Of a stretch of 64,000 nt of DNA, positions 43,201 to 50,856 are shown one piece after another. The stretch covers positions 2,914,001 to 2,978,000 of the forward strand of contig NZ_CP013611.1 of assembly GCF_001482385.1 (NCBI RefSeq), read 5' to 3'. This DNA comes from Pseudoalteromonas rubra. Its GTDB lineage: Bacteria; Pseudomonadota; Gammaproteobacteria; Enterobacterales; Alteromonadaceae. A program made the position numbers and the translations under genes. Under the pieces are notes generated by a model. That model was given only the letters and a program-made list of their open reading frames with translations, ran no database searches and was not told the DNA's origin. Position 1 is the stretch's first letter, and every line of letters starts with the position of its first letter.

Positions 43201-44439
43201 ATGAATCTGAATCAAGTGCGCCGTCAGTTTCCTGCTCTGATGCAACAAGTGGCAGGCCGTTCCCCTATTTTCCTGGATGGCCCGGGTGGCTCGCAAGTGC
43301 CGCAGTCTGTGCTGAGTGCTATGTCTGCGTATCTGGGTTACTTTAACTCCAACCTGGGTGGAGCCTTTTTCTCCAGTGATAAAACCGTCGAGCTGATGGA
43401 CAATGCGCGTCAGGCGGTGGCGGACTTACTCAATGCACCAGCCAAAGAGCAGATTGTTTTTGGTGCCAACATGACCAGTCTGACGTTTAGCTTTAGTCGC
43501 GCGATTTCACGCGACTGGCAGGCCGGTGATGAAGTCATTGTTACCAATGCAGATCATTACTCCAATGTTTCGTCATGGCGTCAGGCTGCCGAGGACAAAG
43601 GGGCGAGTGTGCATGCCGTGAAGGTGAATGAAGCCGATTGCACGCTGGATATGGATCATTTCCGTAGCCTGCTCAACAGTAAAACTAAGCTGGTGGCAGT
43701 GACTTATGCGTCTAATACCACCGGCTCTATCAATGACATTAAACAGATCGTTGAACTGGCGCACCAGGTTGGTGCACTGGTATATGTTGATGCCGTGCAC
43801 TATGCACCCCATGAGCTGATTGATGTGCAGGCACTGGACTGTGATTTCCTGGCCTGCTCTGTCTATAAGTTCTTCGGTCCACATGTCGGAGTGGTATACG
43901 GAAAAATGGCCCATCTGGCTGGTTTTACACCGTACAAAGTCGAACCTGCAAAAGACGTGGTACCGGGCCGCTGGGAAACGGGCACTCAAAGTTTTGAAGG
44001 GCTGGCTGGGGTTGTGGCAGCCATTGACTATATTGCCTCGCTGAGTGAATTACCTGAAGATACCCCGCGACGGGAACGCCTGAGCGTGGCTTTTGCCAAT
44101 ACCAAAGCCCATGAAATGGCGTTAAGTGAGCACTTCTTGTCACGTCTGCAGGCATTTCCGCAAATCCGTTTGTATGGGATCAAAGACACGGCGCGCCTTG
44201 CCGAGCGGACCCCGACGTTTGCATTAACCTTTGATGGCATTGCACCGCGCACTGTGTCTGAATACCTGGGTAAACAGCATATTTGTGTGTGGGACGGTAA
44301 CTTTTATGCGCAGGGCTTATGTGAGCAGCTGGGTGTGATGCAAAGCGGTGGCGTTGTACGTATCGGCTGTATGCACTACAACACAATTGAAGAGCTGGAC
44401 ACCTTGTTCGGACACTTCGAAGCATTACTGGCACAGTAA
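43201..44439 (+). CDS. class V aminotransferase, cysteine-desulfurase-like (VC1184 family)
   Basis: A 412-residue protein. The PLP fold-type I class V layout is clear: substrate-side LDGPGGSQVP, cofactor Asp197 in YVDAVHYAPHE, and Schiff-base Lys223 in CSVYKFFGPHVG. It matches the cysteine desulfurase-like family typified by Vibrio cholerae VC1184, whose reaction is not established. Unlike IscS/SufS, no isc or suf genes are nearby, so iron-sulfur assembly is unlikely. Its partner is the upstream oxygenase. A two-step change of a free amino acid (oxidation, then PLP chemistry) is a reasonable guess but only inference. Followed by a strong terminator. Confidence 0.88.
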   Translation: MNLNQVRRQFPALMQQVAGRSPIFLDGPGGSQVPQSVLSAMSAYLGYFNSNLGGAFFSSDKTVELMDNARQAVADLLNAPAKEQIVFGANMTSLTFSFSRAISRDWQAGDEVIVTNADHYSNVSSWRQAAEDKGASVHAVKVNEADCTLDMDHFRSLLNSKTKLVAVTYASNTTGSINDIKQIVELAHQVGALVYVDAVHYAPHELIDVQALDCDFLACSVYKFFGPHVGVVYGKMAHLAGFTPYKVEPAKDVVPGRWETGTQSFEGLAGVVAAIDYIASLSELPEDTPRRERLSVAFANTKAHEMALSEHFLSRLQAFPQIRLYGIKDTARLAERTPTFALTFDGIAPRTVSEYLGKQHICVWDGNFYAQGLCEQLGVMQSGGVVRIGCMHYNTIEELDTLFGHFEALLAQ

Positions 44440-44447
44440 TGCTAAAG

Positions 44448-44470
44448 AGGCGCCTGAGGGCGCCTTTTTT
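44448..44470 (+). terminator. intrinsic terminator of the oxygenase/PLP operon
   Basis: AGGCGCC and GGCGCCT form a seven-base GC stem with a TGAG loop, followed by TTTTT. It lies between two converging genes. Confidence 0.93.
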
Positions 44471-44476
44471 GAGCGC

Positions 44477-44935
44477 TCATAAATGGTCTTCAATATAATG
44501 ATTGAGCTGACAGATCCGCGCGCTCATCCCTTCAATGATCTTATCTTTGATTTTTTCTCTGATCACATTGGGCAAACGTGTCAGTGCATCGGGTGTAATA
44601 GCCAGCAGAATAGTGTCTTTGCATGCCAGTGCGCTGGTGCTGCGTTCCCGGTGAGAAATAAAAGCGCCTTCGCCGAGAAATTCACCAGGGCCGACCCGGC
44701 CAATGGCATGATGTTGATCCTGGTTGTAGATAGACAGCTCACCACTGAGCACAATGTACAGTCTATTGTCTTTATCAAAACGCCGAAATGCGTGTCTGTC
44801 TTTGCTGACCAGATACAGGTGACTAAAAGATTCGAGCAGCACCTGGCGCTCGGACAGCGTAAACTCTTTGAAAAAGGTGAGTCTGTTGAGAATTTCCAAC
44901 TGTTTGATCAGTGGGATATGCTCCAGTAGTTTCAT
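44477..44935 (-). CDS. stand-alone cyclic-nucleotide-binding domain protein
   Basis: A 152-residue protein made almost entirely of one cNMP-binding (CRP-type) domain: LTFFKEFTLSERQVLLESF, the glycine turns LSGELSIYN and RVGPGEFLGEGAF, and a phosphate-binding-like cassette FISHRERSTSALA. After it comes only a C-terminal helix, with no helix-turn-helix, so it is not a CRP/FNR transcription factor. It may regulate a partner protein by binding cAMP or c-di-GMP. The start has no strong ribosome site. It lies 115 bases downstream of the small peptide gene on the same strand. Confidence 0.8.
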   Translation of the reverse strand: MKLLEHIPLIKQLEILNRLTFFKEFTLSERQVLLESFSHLYLVSKDRHAFRRFDKDNRLYIVLSGELSIYNQDQHHAIGRVGPGEFLGEGAFISHRERSTSALACKDTILLAITPDALTRLPNVIREKIKDKIIEGMSARICQLNHYIEDHL

Positions 44936-45014
44936 GGTATAAAGTAAGTTCGGATCACTATGACTGCATAGTGCTTGCTTTTTACAATGGGGTCAAGGCA
45001 GAAGCCAGTTCAGA

Positions 45015-45040
45015 AACTGCCGGGCTGTCGCTCGGCAGTT
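45015..45040 (-). terminator. hairpin after the small peptide gene, possible terminator
   Basis: AACTGCCG and CGGCAGTT form an eight-base perfect stem starting 11 bases after the peptide stop on the minus strand. It is followed by only a short TTTCT, so termination strength is uncertain. Confidence 0.5.
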
Positions 45041-45050
45041 AGATGCATAT

Positions 45051-45227
45051 TTAGCAGCCCGGATCATACGGAGAGGTCGGGCAAGTTAGTCCCTGATAGG
45101 TCATACATCCAGGGTTGTACGGCGAGCTGGCATACATACCACCTGCGGCTTGTGGTGTTAGCTCCTGAGCTAATGGGGTTTTGTTATTCAGGCGTTTGAG
45201 CGATTTTTTCTGTAAGCTGATTTTCAT
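45051..45227 (-). CDS. 58-residue Gly-Gly leader peptide, candidate RiPP precursor
   Basis: A short gene with a good ribosome site (AAGGA, six bases before ATG). Residues 1-30 form a Lys-rich, Leu-spaced leader beginning MKISLQKKSLKRL and ending LTPQAAGG. This is a classic double-glycine cleavage site for C39-type peptidase/ABC exporters. Residues 31-58 form a core with no Lys or Arg and three Cys. It contains two near-identical units, SSPYNPGC (34-41) and TSPYDPGC (51-58), with MTYQGLTCP between; the Cys ends the peptide. The layout fits a secreted, possibly modified peptide (Ser/Thr, Tyr and Cys available). No modifying enzyme or transporter is adjacent, so they would have to act from elsewhere. 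It lies downstream of ntrC on the same strand. Confidence 0.72.
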   Translation of the reverse strand: MKISLQKKSLKRLNNKTPLAQELTPQAAGGMYASSPYNPGCMTYQGLTCPTSPYDPGC

Positions 45228-45319
45228 AGTCGTTCCTTAAACGTTGTAGTTTTAGTGTGCAAAGTGCACCTATTAAAAGTACGAGCCCAAGCTTTTAGGA
45301 ACAAGTGATGTTTTTTCAT
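45224..45319 (-). CDS. possible 31-residue upstream ORF coupled to the peptide gene
   Basis: An ATG at 45319 opens a basic 31-codon frame (starting MKKHHLFLKAWARTF). Its TGA overlaps the ATG of the Gly-Gly peptide (ATGA), an arrangement that allows translational coupling. The ribosome site is poor (GAGAG well upstream), and the frame may be chance. Confidence 0.25.
   Translation of the reverse strand: MKKHHLFLKAWARTFNRCTLHTKTTTFKERL
45257..45269. promoter_or_regulatory. palindrome upstream of the peptide gene
   Basis: GTGCA-AAG-TGCAC lies 30 bases before the peptide start. It shares the GTGCA half with NtrC sites, but the order and spacing differ (NtrC uses TGCAC-N7-GTGCA), so another regulator or chance is more likely. 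Confidence 0.35.
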
Positions 45320-45335
45320 ACAGACGACGCTTCTC

Positions 45336-46736
45336 TCAGGTAAAATTACGTTCCTTCAATTTACGGGTCAGGGTATTACGGCCCCAGCCAATTTTCAGTG
45401 CCGCTTCTTGTTTGTGACCATGGCACACAGCCAGCGCCGTTTTGATCAGGCGGGTTTCCAGCTGAGCCTGTACCTGAGGCCAGATGTCTTCTTTGCCCTG
45501 ATGGAGTTCCTGTTCCAGCCAGTTTTGAAAGGCATCCAGCCAGTCTCCTTCGATGGTGTCCACTGCGGTGGTTTTGATTGGCTGGTTCAGTTCTTCTGGC
45601 AGATCGGCAACATTGATGACATCACCGGGTGCCATCACTGTTAACCAGCGACAGCTGTTTTCAAGCTGACGCACGTTACCTGGCCAGTGAAATGCCTGCA
45701 TTACATGCAGCGCTTCGGTTGTCAGTATTTTGCAAGGGACTTTTAACTCTTTGGCACTGCGTACGAGAAAGTTCTCACTCAGTTTGGCAATGTCTTCCCG
45801 GCGTTCACGCAGCGGCGGCAGCTTAAGTCGAACGACATTCAGGCGGTGGAATAAGTCTTCACGAAACTCCCCCTGTTCTACTAGGCGCTCCAGGTCCTGA
45901 TGAGTGGCCGCAATGATCCGCACGTCGACCTTAACACTGTGATGGCCGCCGACCCGATAAAACTCGCCATCAGCCAGCACTCTGAGCAGGCGGGTTTGCA
46001 CATCCAGTGGCATGTCGCCGATTTCATCCAGAAACAGCGTACCGCCATTGGCCTGCTCAAATCGTCCGCGGCGTATGCTGTCTGCACCGGTAAAGGCGCC
46101 TTTTTCGTGACCAAAGAGCTCAGATTCAACGAGGTCTTTGGGAATAGCTGCCATATTTAGTGCGATAAACGGCTGCTCCCGGCGCGGACTGTGGTTGTGC
46201 AAAGCGCCTGCCACCAGTTCTTTACCTGTGCCCGATTCTCCATTGATCAATACGCTCATGCTGGAGACAGAGAGTTTACCAATGGCGCGGAAAACTTCCT
46301 GCATGGCTGGCGCCTCACCAATGATATCGGGCTGTTTTGCATTGTTGCTGGGGCGCTTCGCTTTGTTATTTTGTGAGCTGGCCTGATAAGCGCGTTCTAC
46401 CAAAGAGACGGCTTCGTCTAGATCGAACGGCTTGGCAAGATATTCAAACGCCCCTTTTTGAAAGGCATTGACCGCAGAGTCGAGATCGGAATGGGCGGTC
46501 ATGATGATCACCGGCAGGTTGGGGTGTTGCTCTGCGATTTCTTCCAGTAAAGCCATACCATCGATGCCGGGCATTCTGACGTCTGAGATCAATACTGCAG
46601 GCTGATCATAGGTCAGTGCGGTGAGTACATCCTGGCCATTAGAGAAACTCTCTGTTTGAAAGTCTGCACGCGCCAGCGCTTTTTCCAGAACAAAGCGAAT
46701 AGATGCATCATCATCGACAAGCCAAACATTTTTCAT
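45336..46736 (-). CDS. ntrC: nitrogen regulation response regulator NtrC
   Basis: A 466-residue protein. Domains are a receiver (residues 1-120; Asp in [23 protein letters not shown]), then the AAA+ sigma-54 activator domain (Walker A GESGTGKE, the sigma-54 loop GAFTGAD, Walker [14 protein letters not shown]). The C-terminal Fis-type helix-turn-helix reads [20 protein letters not shown]. When phosphorylated by NtrB it oligomerises and opens sigma-54 promoters such as glnA. It follows ntrB by 52 bases. Three well-formed NtrC binding sites occur in this window (47863, 50219 and 50252). Confidence 0.97.
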   Translation of the reverse strand: MKNVWLVDDDASIRFVLEKALARADFQTESFSNGQDVLTALTYDQPAVLISDVRMPGIDGMALLEEIAEQHPNLPVIIMTAHSDLDSAVNAFQKGAFEYLAKPFDLDEAVSLVERAYQASSQNNKAKRPSNNAKQPDIIGEAPAMQEVFRAIGKLSVSSMSVLINGESGTGKELVAGALHNHSPRREQPFIALNMAAIPKDLVESELFGHEKGAFTGADSIRRGRFEQANGGTLFLDEIGDMPLDVQTRLLRVLADGEFYRVGGHHSVKVDVRIIAATHQDLERLVEQGEFREDLFHRLNVVRLKLPPLRERREDIAKLSENFLVRSAKELKVPCKILTTEALHVMQAFHWPGNVRQLENSCRWLTVMAPGDVINVADLPEELNQPIKTTAVDTIEGDWLDAFQNWLEQELHQGKEDIWPQVQAQLETRLIKTALAVCHGHKQEAALKIGWGRNTLTRKLKERNFT

Positions 46737-46788
46737 GGTGTGATCCCACTTCTCAAAATAGGTTATGAACGCACGTCACAAGACGCGT

Positions 46789-47850
46789 TTATGCTTCAAA
46801 GGGCAGGTAGATGGCAAACTCAGTATGGCCAGGCCAGCTGTCGCAATCGATGAAACCATGGTGTTGCTCGACCAGTGTTTGGGCAATAGACAAGCCTAAT
46901 CCAGAACCGCCTTCCTTGTTGGTTACCATAGGGTAGAACAAGGTGGCCTGCATTTCCTGGGCAATGCCCGGGCCGTTATCTGTCACTCTGATCTGCAACG
47001 CTTTTTTCATCAATTGCTTACCGCGTCTGATACGATGACGGATCCGGGTGGATACTTTTATCTCGCCTTGCACACCCAGTGCCTGTTGTGCGTTGCGGAT
47101 AATGTTTAATACCACTTGCTGGATCTTCGCCTCATCCATAACCACATCCGGAATGCTCGGGTCATAGTCTTTGACCAGACGGATCCCGGCGGCACCATCG
47201 AGTTCACTGAGCCGGATCACCGATTCCAGCATACGGTGGACATTACAAGGTTCTTTGTGGGGCAACTCATTGGGGCCCAGTAGCCGGTCTACCAATTCGG
47301 TCAGGCGATCCGCTTGTTCAATAATTAACTCTGCGCACTCGTCCCGTTCTTCCTGCTGCACTTCATACTGCAATAATTGCGCCGCTCCTCGGATCCCGCC
47401 CAACGGATTTTTTATTTCGTGTGCCAGGCCACGGATCAGGTTGCGGGCAGCCTGATATTGATGGGCCTGATTAAAGGCCTGATCGAATCGCAGCTCTTCA
47501 TCGATACGGCGACACTCCAGTTGGATAAATGCCCGGTTTTGCAACATAAAGCGGCGTGCAAACAGGTTCAGTGTACTGGCGCGATTATCGATGAAGACCA
47601 CGTCAACCTTGTGTTGCTGGCAATCGACACCGTCTTCCAGTACGTAACGCTGGAGTCGCTTCATGTCGATCATATGATGATGAAAAATCGCTTCGAATGG
47701 CTGATTCAGTAAGCGTTTACTGCCCAGGCCAAGGAGTTCGCTGGCGCTGTTGTTGGCAAAATAGATGGTCAGGTCTTCGGTCAGTAAGATCACTGCAGTG
47801 GATAGATTTTGCCATAATTCATGTATTAATTCTGAGGAGGGTTGTGCCAT
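46789..47850 (-). CDS. ntrB: nitrogen regulation histidine kinase NtrB
   Basis: A 353-residue protein with the start at MAQPSSELIHELW. An N-terminal PAS domain (residues about 8-115) is followed by the His box GLAHEIKNPLGGIRGAAQLL and ATP-binding motifs ([28 protein letters not shown]). It is cytoplasmic without membrane helices, as in E. coli NtrB. PII protein switches it between kinase and phosphatase in response to glutamine. A perfect NtrC palindrome ends 13 bases upstream of the start, suggesting control by NtrC-P. Confidence 0.96.
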   Translation of the reverse strand: MAQPSSELIHELWQNLSTAVILLTEDLTIYFANNSASELLGLGSKRLLNQPFEAIFHHHMIDMKRLQRYVLEDGVDCQQHKVDVVFIDNRASTLNLFARRFMLQNRAFIQLECRRIDEELRFDQAFNQAHQYQAARNLIRGLAHEIKNPLGGIRGAAQLLQYEVQQEERDECAELIIEQADRLTELVDRLLGPNELPHKEPCNVHRMLESVIRLSELDGAAGIRLVKDYDPSIPDVVMDEAKIQQVVLNIIRNAQQALGVQGEIKVSTRIRHRIRRGKQLMKKALQIRVTDNGPGIAQEMQATLFYPMVTNKEGGSGLGLSIAQTLVEQHHGFIDCDSWPGHTEFAIYLPFEA

Positions 47851-47862
47851 ATTGGATCGCCT

Positions 47863-47879
47863 TGCACCAAGTTGGTGCA
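47863..47879. promoter_or_regulatory. NtrC binding site at the ntrB start
   Basis: TGCACCAAGTTGGTGCA is a near-perfect 17-base palindrome matching the NtrC consensus TGCAC-N7-GTGCA. It sits in the 57-base gap between the DUF4124 gene and ntrB. Its closeness to the start suggests repression of ntrBC, as at E. coli glnL. Confidence 0.85.
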
Positions 47880-47907
47880 CAGCAGATTAGCACACCTATT
47901 ATTATAA

Positions 47908-48420
47908 TCAACGGTTGAGCACGCTGGCGCGGTGCAGAAAAAAGGTGGTTACTGCACTTTGGGCAACCAGCATGCCTTTGTCATCAAATACTTTCATTTG
48001 CAATTTGTGTTCCCCCCTAGGCACATCACGTAATGCAAAAGATGCGGTGCTTTGTTTGGGCCCGGTTGCTTTACCATCAAGAAACAGCTGAACCTGAAAA
48101 CCGTTTGCAAAGCGCGGGGTCACCAAGCCGTTCACATACACGCTGCCACTGTTTTCACGCAGAGTTTGCTGATCGCTGGGGGCCGTAATTTTTGCCTGAT
48201 AAGAAACAGTGGGTGTGGATTGCGTGGGCGTTAAAATGCTGGTGTCGGTCGCTGGCATGGTGAGCATATTGGTGTCCAGTTTTACTTTCTCAGAGCCTTT
48301 TCTTGGCACGTCTGAGTAGACCCAGTTGCCGTTTTCGTCTTTCCAGCGGTAGACTTTTTGATCTGACACCGCACTTGCGCTGAACACCAAACAGAGAATC
48401 ACCCAATAAAGCCGCAACAC
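47908..48420 (-). CDS. DUF4124 periplasmic protein
   Basis: A 170-residue protein. The signal peptide (LRLYWVILCLVFSASAVSD) is followed directly by the DUF4124 signature KVYRWKDENGNWVYSDVP, typical of secreted proteins. The C-terminal half looks like an Ig-like beta sandwich (YVNGLVTPRFANGFQVQLFLDG to VFDDKGMLVAQSAVTTFFL). Function unknown. It lies between glnA and ntrBC on the same strand, a position occupied by similar genes in several gammaproteobacteria, by memory. Any nitrogen role is only guilt by location. Confidence 0.85.
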   Translation of the reverse strand: MLRLYWVILCLVFSASAVSDQKVYRWKDENGNWVYSDVPRKGSEKVKLDTNMLTMPATDTSILTPTQSTPTVSYQAKITAPSDQQTLRENSGSVYVNGLVTPRFANGFQVQLFLDGKATGPKQSTASFALRDVPRGEHKLQMKVFDDKGMLVAQSAVTTFFLHRASVLNR

Positions 48421-48501
48421 GATTTCACCTTGCTTAAAAGACGCACATTACCAGCTATAACTTTAGTGCTTTTAGCGCAAGTTTACCATTGCATCGGCAT
48501 G

Positions 48502-48525
48502 AAAAAAGCCCGCATTGCGGGCTTG
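48502..48525 (-). terminator. intrinsic terminator of glnA
   Basis: AAGCCCGC and GCGGGCTT pair around ATT, with a run of A on the plus strand giving a T tract on the minus strand, 150 bases past the glnA stop. It makes glnA largely separate from DUF4124-ntrBC. Confidence 0.88.
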
Positions 48526-48675
48526 AGAACACATATGATTTAAGAGCGCAGAGTCAGCCTGTTCTTTCACTGTCAGCGGACTGATCAGTGAGCGAATGCA
48601 GCTGAAATAAGTATTCCGGATTGCGCAGTGTGTCAGCTATATCAGCTCACACACACCAGAACACCGAAAACCAGC

Positions 48676-50082
48676 TTATACGCTGTAGTACATTTCGAAC
48701 TCAACCGGGTGAGTTGTCATGTTTAGCTTCTCAACTTCCTGAGATTTCAATGCGATGTACGCGTCGATCAGGTCGTTGGTGAATACGCCACCCTGGATAA
48801 GGAACTCACGGTCTGCGTCCAGAGAGTCCAGTGCTTCTTGCAGTGAAGAGGCAACGGTTGGGATCTCTGCTGCTTCTTCAGCTGGCAGGTCGTATAGGTC
48901 TTTATCCATTGCATCGCCAGGGTGGATCTTGTTTTTGATACCATCAAGGCCAGCCATCAGCATGGCAGAGAACGCCAGGTAAGGGTTGGCAGTTGGATCC
49001 GGGAAGCGGACTTCAATACGACGTGCTTTTTCAGACGGTACAACCGGAATACGGATGGATGCTGAACGGTTACGTGCAGAGTACGCCAGCATAACAGGTG
49101 CTTCGAAGCCAGGTACCAAACGCTTGTAAGAGTTAGTTGAAGCATTGGCGAAAGCATTGATGGCTTTAGCGTGCTTGATGATACCACCTATGTAGTAAAG
49201 CGCGTCTTCTGACAGGCCGCCGTACTTGTCGCCAGCAAAGATGTTTTTACCATCTTTACCCAGTGACTGGTGACAGTGCATACCTGAACCGTTGTCGCCA
49301 ACTACTGGCTTAGGCATGAAGGTTGCCGTTTTGCCATAAAGGTGCGCCATGTTGTGGATAACGTATTTCATTTCTTGAATTTCGTCAGCCTTGATAACCA
49401 TCGTATTGAAGCGCGTTGCGATCTCGTTCTGACCTGCTGTCGCTACTTCGTGGTGGTGTGCTTCTACAACCTGACCCATTTCTTCCAGAACAAGACAGGT
49501 TGCACTACGCCAGTCACCTGACGAATCAACTGGTGCAACCGGGAAGTAACCGCCTTTAACGCCTGGACGGTGGCCCATGTTGCCTTCTTCGTAGCTTTTG
49601 TCTGAGTTCCAGCTCGCTTCTTGTGCATCAATTTTGTACATAGAGCCAGACATATCTGTTTTGAACTTCACGTCGTCAAACAGGAAGAACTCAGGCTCAG
49701 GACCGAACAATACTGTGTCGGCAATGCCAGTAGAACGCATGTAGTCTTCAGCGCGTTTTGCAACAGAACGCGGGTCACGCTCGTAACCTTGCATGGTTGA
49801 AGGTTCAAGCACGTCACAACGTACAATCAGAGTGGTCTCTTCAGAGAAAGGGTCCAGCTTAGCAGTCGTTGCATCTGGCATCAGTACCATGTCTGATTCG
49901 TTGATGCCTTTCCAGCCTGCGATAGATGAGCCGTCGAACATTTTGCCATCTTCGAAGAAGTCTTCATCGGCCTGGTGATGAGGAATAGAAACGTGTTGCT
50001 CTTTACCTTTAGTATCTGTGAAACGTAAATCAACGAATTTAACGTCATGTTCTTTAATAAGATCTAAAACCGATTGTGACAT
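48676..50082 (-). CDS. glnA: glutamine synthetase type I
   Basis: A 468-residue protein (E. coli GlnA 469). The start is [13 protein letters not shown], with GGAGG seven bases upstream. Seen: the beta-grasp latch [15 protein letters not shown], metal-binding [18 protein letters not shown], the KP and ATP loop [18 protein letters not shown], and the adenylylated Tyr region [11 protein letters not shown], so GlnE control is expected. It converts glutamate, ammonia and ATP to glutamine. Transcription should come from the sigma-54 promoter at about 50142-50158 with two NtrC sites further upstream. Confidence 0.98.
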   Translation of the reverse strand: MSQSVLDLIKEHDVKFVDLRFTDTKGKEQHVSIPHHQADEDFFEDGKMFDGSSIAGWKGINESDMVLMPDATTAKLDPFSEETTLIVRCDVLEPSTMQGYERDPRSVAKRAEDYMRSTGIADTVLFGPEPEFFLFDDVKFKTDMSGSMYKIDAQEASWNSDKSYEEGNMGHRPGVKGGYFPVAPVDSSGDWRSATCLVLEEMGQVVEAHHHEVATAGQNEIATRFNTMVIKADEIQEMKYVIHNMAHLYGKTATFMPKPVVGDNGSGMHCHQSLGKDGKNIFAGDKYGGLSEDALYYIGGIIKHAKAINAFANASTNSYKRLVPGFEAPVMLAYSARNRSASIRIPVVPSEKARRIEVRFPDPTANPYLAFSAMLMAGLDGIKNKIHPGDAMDKDLYDLPAEEAAEIPTVASSLQEALDSLDADREFLIQGGVFTNDLIDAYIALKSQEVEKLNMTTHPVEFEMYYSV

Positions 50083-50140
50083 GTGTCCTCCGACTCGTAG
50101 GGTTATATTTTGTTGCAGTGCTCTGCATTTGCGCACTACT

Positions 50141-50158
50141 AAGCGTTATTCGTGCCAA
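50141..50158 (-). promoter_or_regulatory. sigma-54 promoter of glnA
   Basis: On the minus strand the sequence reads TTGGCACGAATAACGCTT. The GG and GC doublets are ten bases apart, as required for -24/-12. The -12 box is weak (ACGC for TTGC). The predicted start is near 50131, leaving a 49-base leader before the glnA ATG. Confidence 0.72.
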
Positions 50159-50218
50159 TTTTTTAACTGCATGTTTATAAAGGGTTTAGTTCATGCCCAA
50201 ACAAATAAAAAACAGTTT

Positions 50219-50235
50219 TGCACTAATTTGGTGCG
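50219..50235. promoter_or_regulatory. NtrC site 1 of the glnA enhancer
   Basis: TGCACTAATTTGGTGCG matches TGCAC-N7-GTGCA with one mismatch. Its centre is about 96 bases upstream of the predicted glnA start. Confidence 0.85.
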
Positions 50236-50251
50236 TTAAGAGTGCGGTTGA

Positions 50252-50268
50252 TGCACCACATGGGTGCG
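50252..50268. promoter_or_regulatory. NtrC site 2 of the glnA enhancer
   Basis: TGCACCACATGGGTGCG matches the consensus with one mismatch. It lies 33 bases (about three helical turns) from site 1, as in the E. coli glnA enhancer. The rest of this gap (50270-50856) shows no gene. A weak typA promoter-like pair occurs at TTTCAT 50736-50741 / GATAAT 50759-50764. Confidence 0.85.
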
Positions 50269-50856
50269 TTATGCACGATTTTAATCTAGCATAGTTGAAA
50301 CCGTATCTGGCGGGTGAGCGCGTATTTTATTTTTCGCCGAGGTGGCAAGTTATATGGACAGAATCAAGGAGCCTGACCGGCAGTGCACAGACCCGGTGAG
50401 TCGTATCTTATAAGTACATAGTGCCGTAGCTTGCTGTGATATGTCAGAGTGCAACCTGCATGAGCAAAGGCGGTGAGCAAGGTTTCAGATTATCTTGGCC
50501 TGAGCTGGGTTTTCGACTCAATAGTCAACTTCTTTCAATATGATGCGAGCCGTCATACTGACTTCACGCTTGTCTGTCAGGATTAATATTTTTGGCCAGA
50601 TTCGGGGCAGGAGCTCTGGTGTACACTTGTTGCGTTAATGACTCTCCTTACTACGTGTTCTCTGCTGAGTCGGTTCATTGGACGCTGACAATTGCGTGTT
50701 TAGGCATACTGAGCAGAAAAAAACGCTGGATAAACTTTCATCTGTCACATTATTAGGGGATAATACGCGACCTTTAATTGTGGATCGGCATCTTAGGTGC
50801 GCATTTTTGCGCGATTCGACTAGGATCACTGAGGGCCAACTTCTCTGAGTAAAAAT

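Noticed and set aside
43201-44439. Considered as IscS/SufS for iron-sulfur assembly
   Set aside because: The sequence fits the separate VC1184-like branch, and no isc or suf genes are adjacent.
45257-45269. Considered as a fourth NtrC site
   Set aside because: NtrC sites read TGCAC-N7-GTGCA; this is GTGCA-N3-TGCAC, with the wrong order and spacing.
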